Below, piece by piece: positions 1 through 12,362 of a stretch of 64,000 nucleotides of DNA. The stretch comes from Acorus gramineus (Eukaryota > Streptophyta > Magnoliopsida > Acorales > Acoraceae). Location: positions 6,119,943 through 6,183,942 of the forward strand of contig JAUJYN010000012.1 of NCBI GenBank assembly GCA_030737835.1, read 5' to 3'. Under the pieces are notes generated by a model. It searched no databases. It worked only from the letters and a program-made list of their open reading frames with translations, and had not been told where the DNA came from. Both the position numbers and the translations under genes were made by a program. Positions within the stretch are counted from its first letter, which is position 1; each line of letters opens with the position of its first letter.

Positions 1-997
1 ATTCAGATTTGGCATCCCTTTCAAGTTCCAGAAAGGCTTGATTTGCAAGGTCTGCTAGAGCTTCATTTTGTATTAATTCGGGCCTTTGTCTGCAGTTTTG
101 AAGAGAGGACTGAATGGGACAAAAGACTTCCTTATTCCAGTCTTTTAGGACTATCTTCAGCTGTTGCAACTTTTTTGCAAGAATAAACATTGGGGAGTCA
201 CTGACTTGGATGCACCAAGCCTTTTGTACCACCATTTCGAATCCTGGATTGAGTTCCCAGGCAGCAAAGTATTTGAAAGGTCGAGGGCCCGATGGGAATG
301 GTGGGTTCGGGATGACTTGAAGAGGAGTGTGATCAGAGAGACCAAAAGGGTGATATTGCACATAACCATTTGTGTTCCCATGTAGCTAGGACAAGTTAAC
401 TAACACCCGATCCAACTTGCAAACAATATGCTGATCTTGATTGTTACTCCAAGAAAAGCTAGAACCCATAGTCTGGATGTCGTGATGATGACAGGTTGAA
501 AGATAGTCATTGAATCTTGACATGCGTCTAGAATGAATCATATTGCTTCCCAGTTTTTCATGACAATATCGAATCTCATTGAAGTCACCCCCAATAAGCC
601 ACTAATCTTGGGCGACAGACTGAGTTAGACCACATAGATCCTGCCATAAAATCAATCGCTCCGAAGCAAGATTTGAGGCATATATAGCAGTGAGGAAAAA
701 TTCTTGTGAACCGGAAACAGGGGATACTTTGCAATGTAGGAATTATGGGGAGGATGCCAATAATTGAACATGCCCAAGCGCCGGTTGCCATAAGATCCAA
801 ATCCTACCCCTTTGAAGAGGATTGATAATTTTATAGTGCGGGAGAATATTTTGACTGATTCTATTCACATTGAGCTAAACAACTTTTGTTTCGACAAGAC
901 AAACTATAGGGGAGATAGTTTTGCTCAAGAAATTCTTTATATCGTGTTGCTTTTCCTGGCTGTTGAGGCCTCGAACATTCCAAAAAAGAGAGTTCAT
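1..997 (-). pseudogene. LINE-A ORF2, 5' part (endonuclease), degenerate and running off the window
   Basis: This is the start of an L1-type LINE ORF2. The reading opens at 997 with MNSLFWNVRGLNSQEKQ, the usual start of a plant LINE endonuclease/exonuclease/phosphatase (EEP) domain. Further EEP signatures follow on the minus strand: LVETK near 835, GGDFNEIRYCHEK near 575, and KLDRVLVN near 410. In-frame stops interrupt the reading, for example after LVETKVV, so it is dead. The reading continues past position 1 with a linker region; the reverse transcriptase would lie outside the window. It starts 25 bases after the end of ORF1, the usual two-ORF LINE layout. Confidence is high for identity and low for the exact list of lesions. 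Confidence 0.8.
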
Positions 998-1021
998 TGT
1001 AAAATTGAGGAGGGTCGCAAA

Positions 1022-3098
1022 TTACTCCATATATGACCTGGTGCTCTTCTTCCCAGAAGGTGCACCTTTGGAGATTGTTTTATTTTTCTTTGGGGGTTGG
1101 GGAGGTCCACCACCTTTGTGTTTTGATTTATGAATTCTCCCACTACCCTGCTTTACTCGGGCAGTATGACTAATCAAGGGAGTCTCCAAGGAGGTCAAGA
1201 AACGGTCAATCTCAAGGGGGATGTCAACCAATGGTAGGTTCACCACCTCACTGAGCAGGGTAGGAGATTCAAAGAGGTAGGAGGGAGGGAAAATCTCATT
1301 TTGGTTAACATTGTTTGCTGTGGATTGGAAATTTTCATGTGTAACAAAGTGCATGGACTGAGTTTGGGAGGGTTCCCCACTAGATTGAGATCTAGTGAGG
1401 ATTCTTTGGCTTGGCCCTATGACTGTCGCTGTTAGAGGAAGAGTTGGAGGAATAGTATTTGTTGGTGGAGAGATAGTTGAAGGGAAATGATTTGCTTGTG
1501 GAGGGATAGTTGAAGGGATAGGATTAGTTTGTGGTGCTGAGTTTCCCTCTATTGTGGAGGAGATGCTTGCTTCATTTGGCTGAACCGATGATGCTGGGTG
1601 CTTCACATTGTTTTTTATATTAACAGGTGTTGATTTTTCCTCAGTTGCTTCTATGAGGGGCTCATCCTCTTCGGGGATATCTTGGACAATGGTAAATTTG
1701 TTTGCAGAAGGTGGTGAAACCATACTGTTTGGCTGAGAGGTTGAGATGGGATCTATAACATCGACATACTGCTTTCCTTTTGGATTGGTGATGGATCTGG
1801 AGACTTCTATCCATTGAGGGACAAACTTTTCTTTCCCCTTAGAGGTGGTTGTTGTTGCTAATGTCTTTCTGCCTTCGTCTGTGTTTGGGACTTCAACGGT
1901 GGGTTTCATTACACAACCTGCCTCATCATAACTAAAAGTTTTGGTAATATTTGCAAGCATGTGGTTTCCAGTCGTAGTCGACCTTAAAGGATTCACGAAT
2001 GCCTGGTGCTACCTCAATAAGTATAGAGTCTGGAAGCGGCGATGATGCTTGAACCTCCACACAAATTCGAGCATAGGAGGCATGGCTACACCAGAGCGTG
2101 GCGGAGTCTGCAAAGAGTGGGATTCCAAGAACGCTTCCTATCCGGCTAAGGCAGTCTTCATCCCAAAGGTGTAGAGGGAGATTGGGGAGTCTAATCCATA
2201 TTGGGATGCTACTAAGTCTCTCTTGTTCCATATGGACCTGGGGGGACCATTTTCGTAGGTTAAAGGGCCGGTGGTCCATGGTCCATGGGCCTCCTTCAAG
2301 AATGGAGTTTGTGTCTTCATGGAGATCAAATTTTACAGTGAAAAACCCACTTTCGTGGAGAAAAAGACGAATTTCTCCTTTGGGGTTCCATAGTTTTTTC
2401 ACAAACTGAAGGAAAGGAGTGAAGACAGGTAGTTTACCAATGATGTAGCCGACTATAGCACGGTCCCATTGTTGGATTTTCTTTGCATAAGCTTCTGGGT
2501 TGAGGATCTCCATGGTGTTTGAACCTTCAATGGTGGGAGCAATGAAACACAGCGAACCCGCATTTGGATGGGGGATCTCTTTCTGAAATAGGGAGCCCCA
2601 AGAGCGGATCTGCTGTGAGGAGGATGGGGGGGGGGAGGAGGACATGCACCGGCTTCCACTGTTTTCAGATAGGGAGGGCAGGAAAAGAAACAGAGGATGA
2701 AGGGGGTGCCCTTGGGGTTACATTTGGTTGAGAATATGGGGGTGCAAGAGCATGGGGGGTGGGAGATTTGGAAAGGGTGATAATGGGTGACAGAGAAAGG
2801 GAAGCCTAGGATTCTTGATCTGTGGTGGTGGATGTGGAAAGAGAGACCGGGATTTCATGGGTGTTGGTTGTGGAAAGAGAGGTGGAGAAGGGATTAATGA
2901 TCGATGCCCTGGATTTGATATTAAATGAACTGAATATGCTATCAATGGTGTCCCCTCGGGGGGGGGAGGGGGAGGTTTCACAACAAGTGGATGTTCCGAG
3001 TTGGATGGGGGAGCTCCACCAGGGGGTGTAGCGACGATCAGAGGAGAGGCCAAATCCGACTCCGCCATCCCCGCCAAGCCATCATTCTGTAGTTTCAT
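1022..3098 (-). pseudogene. LINE-A ORF1 (DUF4283 RNA-binding protein), frameshifted
   Basis: ORF1 of the same LINE, read from 3098. The N-terminus is proline-rich (MAESDLASPLIVATPPGG). A DUF4283 domain follows at about 2600-1960, with GKLPVFTPFLQFVKKLWNPKG, FDLHEDTNSILEGGPW and IWIRLPNLPLHLW. In intact relatives a CCHC zinc knuckle comes next. Here that position reads HACKYYQNF and then stops, while the +1 frame continues with FSYDEAGC, so a one-base frameshift cuts through the knuckle and the second Cys is already replaced by Tyr. The C-terminal tail (1996-1022) is Ser/Thr/Pro-rich. A frame break also separates the N-terminal segment (3098-2718) from the DUF4283 part. Such proteins bind LINE RNA during retrotransposition; this copy cannot. 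Confidence 0.8.
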
Positions 3099-3378
3099 TC
3101 AAGACATTATTCCCTACATCTCAAATTACTAGGACTATGAAGAGAATATTCCATGTCCTCGCACCCCAAGCAACAGCAGGTGATGGAGCTTTAAATAGAG
3201 TCTTTTTCCTTGGTTGTGCTAATAAATTATACTTAGCGCATTTTTGCCTACTTGATGCATTTCCTTTTATTTATTTTCTCGAACAAGTGTTGCTAAAGTT
3301 GCTTGGTTTCCCGTATTTGAAGGTAGGGGAGGAAAAAAAAATCAGATCCTCTTCTTCATTGTTAGACTAGCCATATTT

Positions 3379-5981
3379 TGTAATAGCCTGGATCTTCTTA
3401 TGCCGAATTATCCTAATATTTACGTGTTTGGATTGCAAAATAGGATAATTTTATGTTATTAAGCTGTTGGTCCTTATTATTCTTGAAGCCTTGCATTTGG
3501 TTACATTTTCAGAAAGCACCTTCGAGGCATAATTGGGTTTTGCACTAAACATATGAAATCTTCATTTTTTAGTTATCTCTCATATAAAATTAGTTTGGTG
3601 TCATTTGGAGCTGTATTAGAAAAGTTATGGCTATTTTACCGTTTCTGCCCGTAGAAGAAGAAATCGCGAGGTCTTCTGTTAGTCGTTATTTTTAATATAG
3701 TTGGAGACTTCTTTTGATCTTGGCCTAGGCATAGAAGTTGTAGATATTTTCGTTACCTTTTCAACAGAAGTTGAATCATTTGAAGTGGACTTTCCTACGA
3801 GAAGTTATGGCGGTTAGAGTTGTGGCTGCGCAGAATTCTAAAGGAGTGCACTTTCGTCATTTGGCGGAATCTAAAGTTTTAAATAATTGGTTAGTCGGTG
3901 GAGGTGGCGTGGGTGATACGTGTGAGAGAGAGAGAGAGTCGCCCGAGACTCAATTGAAGGGAAAATAAAAAAGGGAAAAATTAGGAAAAAAAATTAGGAA
4001 AAGCTTCGTTGAATATTTTTCGTGCCATGCTGGATAAGGATTTTTGTTCTTTTCATTGTTATTCTTCATCTAGGGTTGTTCTATTTTAGTTCTAAATTAA
4101 AAATTGGGATTTGGGACTGAAATATGAATTTGTTTTTGAGGCTGGGTAAATAAGAATTGGAGAGTTATTTTTATTGCGTTAACTTAGAGTTTGTAGTGAG
4201 GACATCATATTTGTTTCGGGGGAAAATGAGAATTTCTTGATTATTAGGATTATATGTTAGTATCTGATTGAGATTATATTTTTATCAGTGGATTTTCTCT
4301 CTGCGTGTTTTAAGAGTTGGAATAGGGTGAGTCCAGTTGAGGTGGTGAATTGCGAGGTAAGTAACCCGATCGATATTTGTTTGTCCTACATTCCATTCCA
4401 CGTGGTATTGTTATAAGTGACCCAATATTTGTGTTTGTTATTTCCAATTCCTCGCTTCATTGTTGTTTCTTATCACCTCTGATATTGTTTGATATTCAAA
4501 ACTGTTTTTATCTCTATTTATTCGTGAAACAACTATTGTCGGTTACTATACTATCTTGTTGAGACCCAGAATTATTCATGTCACCTTTATTAATTAGAAT
4601 TGTTTCTCATTGAGGCTTGCTTCATATTTATCCACTATAATTCAGTTATCATTTGAGGGTGTGATTTATATTATCCCAGTTCAGATTAGTCCTTGAAGTG
4701 TCATTATTAAGGTTCGCTTCGTGATTCATCATCATTATCTAATCGTTGCCATTTATCCTTGTTCTAGACAGTTTTTGAGAGTTCTAAATCTATAGTTGAT
4801 TTGTGAGCCTTCCTTTGATCATGATGTATCCATCCCAGTGTCTTGCCATTGATTTATGATCTGCATGGTCGTGCTGTCCGACCATGAAGCCTTGTACTGT
4901 GTTTGTTTCATTGCTTTTATATTACCTCTTGAATTCGTATTCTTGGAGTTGGATGACCATAGACCTTACAGTGAGGGTTGAGGATTACCTCCCCAGCGCG
5001 CATGAGCACGTACGGTCCAGCGAGGGGGATTTGAGAATACCCTGCCGTGACTGGACGTTCCGAGGGCCAGGTAGCGATTCCACGGTGGACGTTCCGAGGG
5101 CCACACGCGAGAGGTATAGATGTGGACATCCCGGACATAGGGGCCGAGATGGGGTCATGTAGATGGTCTATCCAGCGCTTCGGTCATTCAGGAGCCAGAG
5201 TTGTGATTCCCTTATCATTCTTGTAGAATTGTGGCATCTCGAGTGCCATCAATGAGTTAATTGACCTTCTTTGCTTGATGGGTGATTTCAGAGTATGCGC
5301 CTTCAGTCCAGTGGTGTTGCTTCTTGATGATATCTATTGGTCCTATCACTTGTGATGTGTTCGTTTGAGCTATTCATTCCTATTTTTATATATCAGCGAT
5401 GTATTTGTTCTCCACTGATGATCATAGAGTGTTTTCATGTGTTATTATGCTTTGACCTGATGTTGACGAAGCTTGACTTTGATGTCATCCTTGTTTTCCT
5501 TATGCGTGGAATGTCTGGGTTACTTACTGAGCATCTTTCGCTCATTTTATTCTATTTTTCTATTTTTGCAGAGTAGAGGCGGGGATTCCTGGGCGTTGAC
5601 TTTGTCTTCTTTTGGGGGTCACGTCCAGTTGGTGATAGGTATATATATATAGATATGGATATTGTTGATGTTTTGGATCTGTATATGATTATTTTTTGTA
5701 GAGGCTGGTCTAGTAAACCATGCCTATGTTAAAATGCTCTATATATGTGGATGACTGTATATGAGGTGTGTTAGATGCTCTGTTGACTGCTTAAACTTTC
5801 CTGTGTGAGTTTATGTAGGTGATTATATATTTCTTGATGATTATATGTTATCCCAGTGTTGTTACCAGATGAGTTTATATAGGGTGGTTATTTCGATGTT
5901 TTTTTTTTATATATAAAAGAATGGTGAGTTTTGAGGCTCGTGGCGTGCACGTGTCGAGGGTTTGGGACACGGGCCGTCACA
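3379..5981. mobile_element. Solo LTR, 2603 bp, with perfect 5-bp target duplication
   Basis: The segment starts TGTAATAGCC and ends GGGCCGTCACA, the TG...CA ends of an LTR. It is flanked directly by TATTT (3374-3378 and 5982-5986). No primer-binding site, gag or pol lies next to it, so it is best read as a solo LTR left by LTR-LTR recombination. The terminal string GGACACGGGCCGTCACA is typical of long plant Ty3/Gypsy-type LTRs (family knowledge; not tested here). The interior is mostly AT-rich, with a GC-richer block around 4980-5160 that holds a short direct repeat around GTGGACGTTCCGAGGGCCA. No gene is seen inside. Confidence 0.75.
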
Positions 5982-6160
5982 TATTTATTCTAGTTTTTTG
6001 AGGATTACATGATACCCTATCAAATATTAGTTATTGCATCAAAAATTGTCTTACATTCATATATCCATGAGATAAAATATAACCATGGTTTTATTAGAAA
6101 TATCTCATAGACCTCTGAGTCTACTTTATTAGTGAATAGCTCCATTCAGACATGTAACAT

Positions 6161-7400
6161 TTATTTACTCCTGCAGCAACACTGAGCTCCCTTATACCAT
6201 TTCGTGCAGGATCCTCCACTGTAGCCTTTCTGCTTGCATCTTTCATCACATGGGTTGACATAGAGGAGACAAGATCCAATACAAGGCACGTCTGGATCGT
6301 TCAAAGCATTTGGTGGATGGTGAGGAGAATTAGCCTTCAACATGATATTTTTAGGGAGATTATCATCCATTCTATCATCTTCATTTTCAAAAGCATGGCC
6401 TATCAATTTGAAATCAATGGAAATGTTAGTCCAACCAAAATGAAGCTCATTCTGGTATGAACAACTTGTATTGCGTGGTTTCATACTTTGATTCTCATAT
6501 ACTTTTGAAAGTAAATTATTAGAAGGGAAAGAAATTATTTCCATGTTAACGAAAATTGAACATTTACAACATTGACAAACACAAATAATTCTTAAATTAA
6601 CATTGTGGTTTAAATCCCCAATTCTATGCGTAGTGTCTGTGAGTGATTCTGCCTATCTGGGGTTTTCCCAACTGTTGTTGTTCTGTACACTTCACGAAAG
6701 CAAAAGCTCTAATGTGCAAGTGTCTTGAGTACTATAATTGACCTTCTTGGGATTTACATCTACTTTATTATTTTTCATCAACAAATAAGAGCAGTTGAGG
6801 GTCAAAAATTTCACCTAATTAGGCTCGTCTAGCATATTTTTTCATAGTAGCAAGATTGCTACAACTAACTACGGGCTTGTTCGGGCATGCGTTTGATGGG
6901 CGGTAGTGTGGTGGACACTGACAAATGTGAACGCACAAAACAAATGGGTTTTGACGTCTGTATTGATAAAACTCTTGTTGCATATGGGTTTCCATCAATT
7001 TTTTCAGCCTTCTGATCCGCAAAAAACAACTATTTGTGCAACGCTCTCCCCCCCCCCCCCCCCCCCCTCCGGCATGGCGGACGCCCGCGAGTGCATATGC
7101 CCAAGCGGTCCCTAAATTGAGTTCGCCACCATAGAACTCATCTTTCTCCCCCAAATGGAGATTTTAGTAAATAACCAAATATAACACTTGAACTTCAATT
7201 TCCAATAACTTTTTTATCTTTCAACTAAAAATTTAGACATAAAAAAATTAAATTTTGACTGCAGATTAATTGTCTTGAGGGGAATATAGTTCAAAAACAA
7301 ACATAGCAAATTAAAAACACAAAGAAACATATAAACAATACTCACAGAAACTTGAAAGGATGGAAGCAATCAGAATAACCGCAACTAATTTTCTCTCCAT
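6161..7400 (-). CDS. CRP1: secreted cysteine-rich (defensin-like) protein, two exons
   Basis: Exons are 7346-7400 and 6161-6399, giving 97 aa. Exon 1 encodes MERKLVAVILIASILSSF, a signal peptide. The donor is GTGAGT at 7345-7340 and the acceptor is TAG at 6402-6400; the intron is phase 1 and 946 bp. Exon 2 begins CHAFENEDD, an acidic pro-region, followed by IMLKANSPH, a motif shared with three paralogues in this window. The C-terminal domain has eight cysteines spaced C-x3-C-x6-C-x3-C-x9-C-x8-CCC. The Cx3C...GxC...CxC arrangement fits a CS-alpha-beta fold with a GxC-type gamma-core, so a defensin-like role (antimicrobial or signalling) is inferred, not shown. The longest ORF starts at an internal Met inside the intron; I chose the exon-1 start because all five copies share it. 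A MITE sits in the intron. Confidence 0.78.
6873..7112. mobile_element. PIF/Harbinger-like MITE in the CRP1 intron
   Basis: A 240-bp element with imperfect terminal inverted repeats: GGGCTTGTTCGGGCATGCG at the left and, reversed, GGGACCGCTTGGGCATATGC at the right. The flanking 3-mers are TAC and TAA, close to the TWA target duplication of PIF/Harbinger elements but with one mismatch. It contains a C homopolymer at about 7049-7067. It has no coding capacity. Confidence 0.5.
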
Positions 7401-7448
7401 GATGATATTGAAAGCCAAATTTTCATATATCATAGTTTTAAAACAGAT

Positions 7449-7458
7449 CTTTTATAGC
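7449..7458 (-). promoter_or_regulatory. TATA box of CRP1
   Basis: GCTATAAAAG on the minus strand, about 50 bp before the exon-1 ATG. The identical decamer stands at the matching position before CRP2 and CRP4, which supports both the promoter and the exon-1 start. Confidence 0.6.
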
Positions 7459-8257
7459 ATAAAGGAACAAAATATTTTACCTAATTATGGTATGTAAGAT
7501 ATGATTTACTTTGTGATTTTAATTTTCTTTCCCATTCACATTTGCGTAAATCTTCTCACTTTATTACGTTGGAGATCTTTTATCTTTTTAGTATTTATGC
7601 AAAAGAAGAGAATCTTGTACTTTAAAAAAATACTGATCACAATATCACTATCTTACTGATTGCATCTTTTGTTAAAGAAATTAATCCATGGCCTTTTATT
7701 CATTTGAATAGTTATTATAATAGTCTTTCCCCACATGTGCATGTAAATAAAATTGAAAAAGTTACCCACAACCAATAATAAATCATTAAGGATGTTTTAC
7801 TAAAATGTGATTTTTAGGGGTTTATATAAAAAAGAACATTAAGATTTGGTGGATATGAATGATATTATCTAAATTTATACATTGATACAAAAAATGAAAA
7901 ATTAAAATATTAACAAAATTCTTTAAAAATTCATAAATTTTTAAGTATAACTCTTATTGGTGTGATCAATAGCTCATTATAAATCTCTCTTCGATATATA
8001 CTTATGACTATGAAATAGAGTTTTCCCACAAATGATTATTTCATGATGAAAAAGTAAGATCGAACATTGAAACTCATGTTTGACTCAAAATTAGTTATTT
8101 ATCACTATATTTCATTGTTATCTCAATCTAAATCTAATAAAATTTAATAACAACAAAAAGAATATGATGGAGTAGTATGATCACCACCATTCATTAACAT
8201 ATTTTTAAAAAATTATTAGTGTGACGAAGTTGAAAACACTTTTGATTAGATAAATGT
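7459..8257. other. AT-rich spacer upstream of CRP1
   Basis: No gene, RNA or clear mobile element was recognised. The stretch is strongly AT-rich and presumably contains the distal CRP1 promoter. Confidence 0.4.
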
Positions 8258-9063
8258 GTTGAATCCCACATTGAAAAATGAGCTATAAAATGTTGGTATA
8301 CAAAAAAATTTAATATAATTATCAAATAACATCTACTCCTAGCATGTGATGTGCATGTGTAGACATTTCCTTATTTGTTTAGCATCTCAGTGACTTCCAA
8401 ATTTTTATTGGGATTGTCAAATAAAAGTTTCCTTACATCATGACCATCTAGATGACCATAGGCTATATTGAACAATGCCACTTGTGTGATTGATGCAACA
8501 TGACGCATGACAGATTTGGAAAGAAATCATTGTAGAATATTTGATTTTAAATTTGTCATTAAAATAATGTTTTATGAGATATTGTCATTTATTGATGAAT
8601 CTCAATATTTAAAATCATAATAATCACTTTTAGTGGTGAGCTATAATTTTAGGAATTTTAGAATCTTATATTTTATTTTATTATATTTTAATAATTGTCA
8701 TTGTAATTGTGTGATCTTTACTATTTTTAGTAGAGTTATAATTGACATTATGAGTATGTATTTAATATTTATGGCCTATATAAGGAGTTCCATGATCTTT
8801 TGTAAGGAACAATTTTTAATCAATCAATAAAATTATATTTTCTCTTGTTATTTTCTTTGTTGATTCAAGGAGTTTATGAGATCTCAAAGCTTGTTGGATC
8901 TTTTTATTCGTTTCACGCTGCGTTAGGTGGTATCAGAACATGTTTTGGGATCAGTATGAGAATATTAAATAAAAAATATTTTTAGAATGATATGAAAGGA
9001 TATTTTAATCTATATACATATGCTATTCTAAGATCCCTTGAAATGACTATTGAAGCTTATGTT
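8258..9063 (+). mobile_element. LTR retrotransposon remnant: LTR, primer-binding site and start of the interior
   Basis: The LTR opens near TGTTGAATCCCACATTG (about 8258) and carries a TATA-like stretch GGCCTATATAAGGAG near 8773. It is followed by TGGTATCAGAACATG at about 8927, which matches the initiator-tRNA-Met primer-binding site of many plant Copia elements. The interior is cut at 9063 by insertion of LINE-C and resumes at 12344. No gag or pol reading survives. The exact LTR start is uncertain. Confidence 0.5.
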
Positions 9064-12000
9064 TTTCATTTTTTTGAAAATGATAATGGGTGGATCTGCC
9101 ACTTCTTTGATTATAAAAGAAATACAGTTCCAAAAAAACAAAATACAAAGGAAGAGCAAAGATAAGAGATCTAATTAATGCCTAATTAGGAGATCTAAAT
9201 AAGGCATTCGTCGGATCTCCATCCTTTCTTCCTACGGTGCGATGATTAGTGAATTCCTCTCCACCTAGACTAAGTTAGCCCCAGCACAAAGACATCCCCA
9301 AACCAGGATGTTCCTCTTGACACCCTCCCAAACTCCTTCCGCCGATACCATACTACCGCTGATGATCTTATCATTTTGACCAATCCAGATGGCCCACATA
9401 ACTGTTGGAAACAATGATTGTATAACTTTGCTGCGTAAACTCCAATCGTCACGCCAAGATAGCCTTTGCCCCATTTCCCACAAGTGATCAATAGTAGTAA
9501 TCGGGCTCCACCTGCACCCCAAAGAAGAGCCAAGGCCGTGTCACACCTCCTTCCTAATCACACGTTCACAAAAATAGATGTTGAGCAATTTCCATGCATG
9601 CCATCTTCACATAGAGCACAAGACAGAGAGTCTCCAGGTCACCAAATTGCTCGATAAGCTCACATAAGGAGTCTCTCATTATAAGCTAACCACAAAAAAA
9701 AGGCACCTTCAAGGGGATCATGCATCTTCAAATTTGAGAAGCCTTTCACACCACTCCACCATTGTATGGTTTGTCTCTATCCCACCACGAGTAAGCTAAT
9801 TTAATTGAGAAACCTGTCAAGGGGAAGAGCCACTCCGGATCATCTTCAGCTTCATTGTCAACCCTGAAGTTGGTTAAAACATAGAATAGCTGAGTATAGT
9901 GTAGGAATTCCTCCTCAGATAGGAGGCGTCTAAGCTCAAACACTTAGCACACGGAGAACCTCTAGAAATCCCACACAAAACCCTCCTTGTTGCATGACGC
10001 CTCAAATATATCCGGATAAACCTCCATTAGAGGACCTAAGCCACACCAATGAAAAGTCCATAAGCATATCCTATCACCCCGCCCAAGCCTCCATTTAACA
10101 CTTGATATAATCGAGCCACCCAACCTTGAGATGGCCTTCCAAACAAAAGATGAACATGAACTTGGCTTAAGGAGTTGTAAACTTCGTCGACCACCCCTCC
10201 CTTGCAATCCCACCATTACAACATTCTTCTAGACAGCAAGTCTGTCTTATCCAAATTTCCAAACCCATTTTGATAAAAGCGCTTTATTGAACTCCTGAAG
10301 ATCCCGGTATTTATGCTATCTAAGTTCAAGATCCCGAGGACTATACTCCTTCACTTGGATAAGCTAGGCATTTGCTGTGGTGTGGCCCAGGGCATGGCAC
10401 ACAAAGAGTACATCTCGTTAGCTGGGAAACAGTTTGTACTAGCAAAGGCAAAGGGGGTCTTGGTGTTCTTTATCGGAATTTGACAACACTGACTAAAGAA
10501 GCACGAGTCTACTGCCCAAGCTTAAAAGTCTCCTAGACCATCCCTCCAACCTCTATTCGAACCGATGCACCAGGGGTTCCAAATCATTCAAACACAAAGA
10601 TCTAAGACTCAATAGCAATCCCAAATAGTGTGTTGGGAAGGATTCCTTTGAGAGTGACACGCAAGTTGCTATTTGGTTGAGCTCCACCTCATTAATGTTA
10701 ATCCCGAATAATGTAGACTTCCTCTGATTGATAGCAAGCTCCGACAGCCACCCAAACACCGACACCACAAGCAAAACCCCATCTATGAAACACGGTTCTC
10801 CTCTGAACAAGATCATAGTATCGTCTACATATAAAACATGGGATAACGTACAGGTTGACCTGCCACATTGTAGGCCTTGAACCCATCCATTAGCTTCCAC
10901 ACGGGCAAGCATTCTACTAAGCACATTAGCGACAACAATAAATAGAAATGGAGATATAGGGTCCCCTTGCTAAAGACCCCTCTTGATAGGAAAGAAACCA
11001 CAGAGAGACCCATTTATAAGGACCGAAGCCCAAGCCATCGATATGCAATCAAAGATCATGCGCAACCATCTATCACCGAATCCATGGCAGGCCAATATAT
11101 GTCGCAAGAAAGACCAATCCACAAGATCATATGCTTTTTGAAAGTCCAGTTTAAGCAAAAAGCCTTTCCTTCAAAGAAGATGTGTCCCAGATATTGCCTC
11201 CTGGACAGCTAGGAAGCCTTCTTGGAGGGATCTCCCTGGAACGAAAGTGGTTTGGTTGACCTCAACTAGCAAACCAATCACTTCCTTCAGCCGATTAGCA
11301 AGGACTTTGGAAATGATCTTGTAGCAGGCATTTATCAAACTAATCGGCCCCCCGCCTTCTTAAGAATTAGCACAATAAAAGTCACGTTCATGCATTCAAC
11401 CCCTTGATTTCTTGTTTGGAATTCTGCACACTTGTATGATATCAAATTTAACAATCTCCCAAAACTCTTGAAAGAATCTGGTGTTGAAGTTGTCGGGACG
11501 AGGAGCCTTGTCTCTGTCCGACTCAGCCATTCTACTGATAAACTTGGCAGGTCGTCGTCTACCCATTCCACACGCTTTCCATGGGGAGCCTTAAGCTTTT
11601 CCTGAAAGTGTGATATGAACGCGTCTTGAATACCTACATCAGATCAAATAGTAGTCTCCCCGACTAGCAGACTCTATTTTATTTGCACGTCATCTTTGAT
11701 TTGCTACTTTATGGAAAGAGGCGGTGTCGTTATCACCTTCTTTCGACCATAACACCCTTGACCGCAATCACCACTTCTCTCCTAAACCAAGAATTTGCTG
11801 CAAAGACACCTTAAGCCTGATCCGATCCTCATGTTCTGACTTCCCCATCGGGCCGCTTTCTTCTAATTCATCAAGCATATTTATATCAAGAGCTATGGAA
11901 GCCTCTCGCTCCACCTGTCTTTTCTTTGCCTCCCGACTCCACCCCTTTAAAACATGTTTGAGCCTCTTGAGCTTTAAGGCTATCCTCTTGGCCCTAGAAA

Positions 12001-12343
12001 CTCCCTCCATTGGGAGATTGCATGAGTTTGCAACAACCTCCTTGAAACCATCAACCTTAAACCACCACGATTCGAAGTGGAATTGAATACGGCCCTGTCT
12101 AACTATACCCCAGTCAACAATATGGGACATTGATCAAATGTTACTCTCGGAAGACATCTTATTGAACATGAAGGAAAAGCTTCTTCCCACTCATTGTGCA
12201 CCAACACCCTATCCAGTCGAGCTAACGATGCATGCTCTCGAAGACTGGTCCAAGTGAAAGCCTGTGATAGCATTGGAAGGTCAATGAGTCCACGCTCCCC
12301 GATCCAGTCTGAGAACAAACTAAAAAAATGTTAGCTTACGTTA
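9064..12343 (-). mobile_element. LINE-C: 5'-truncated L1-type LINE with 19-bp target duplication
   Basis: The element is flanked by the identical 19-mer gactattgaagcttatgtt (9045-9063 and 12344-12362). Reading on the minus strand, ORF2 begins inside the EEP domain (FTWTSLREHASLARLDRVLV near 12250). It continues through the linker and reaches the reverse transcriptase: LKLDFQKAYDLVDW near 11150, QGDPISPFLFIV near 10960, and the catalytic YVDDTMIL near 10820. It ends with zinc-ribbon (zf-RVT) remnants near 9500-9270. Frames are broken many times, so it is dead. The 3' end beside the left target duplication has only a short T-rich (poly-A) remnant. It sits inside the LTR element that starts at 8258. 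Confidence 0.85.
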
Positions 12344-12362
12344 GACTATTGAAGCTTATGTT

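Noticed and set aside
8263-8289. ATCCCACATTG followed by TATAAA, resembling a USE plus TATA promoter
   Set aside because: The spacing is about 10 bp, not the 24-25 or 33-35 bp of plant snRNA genes, and the position fits the start of an LTR.
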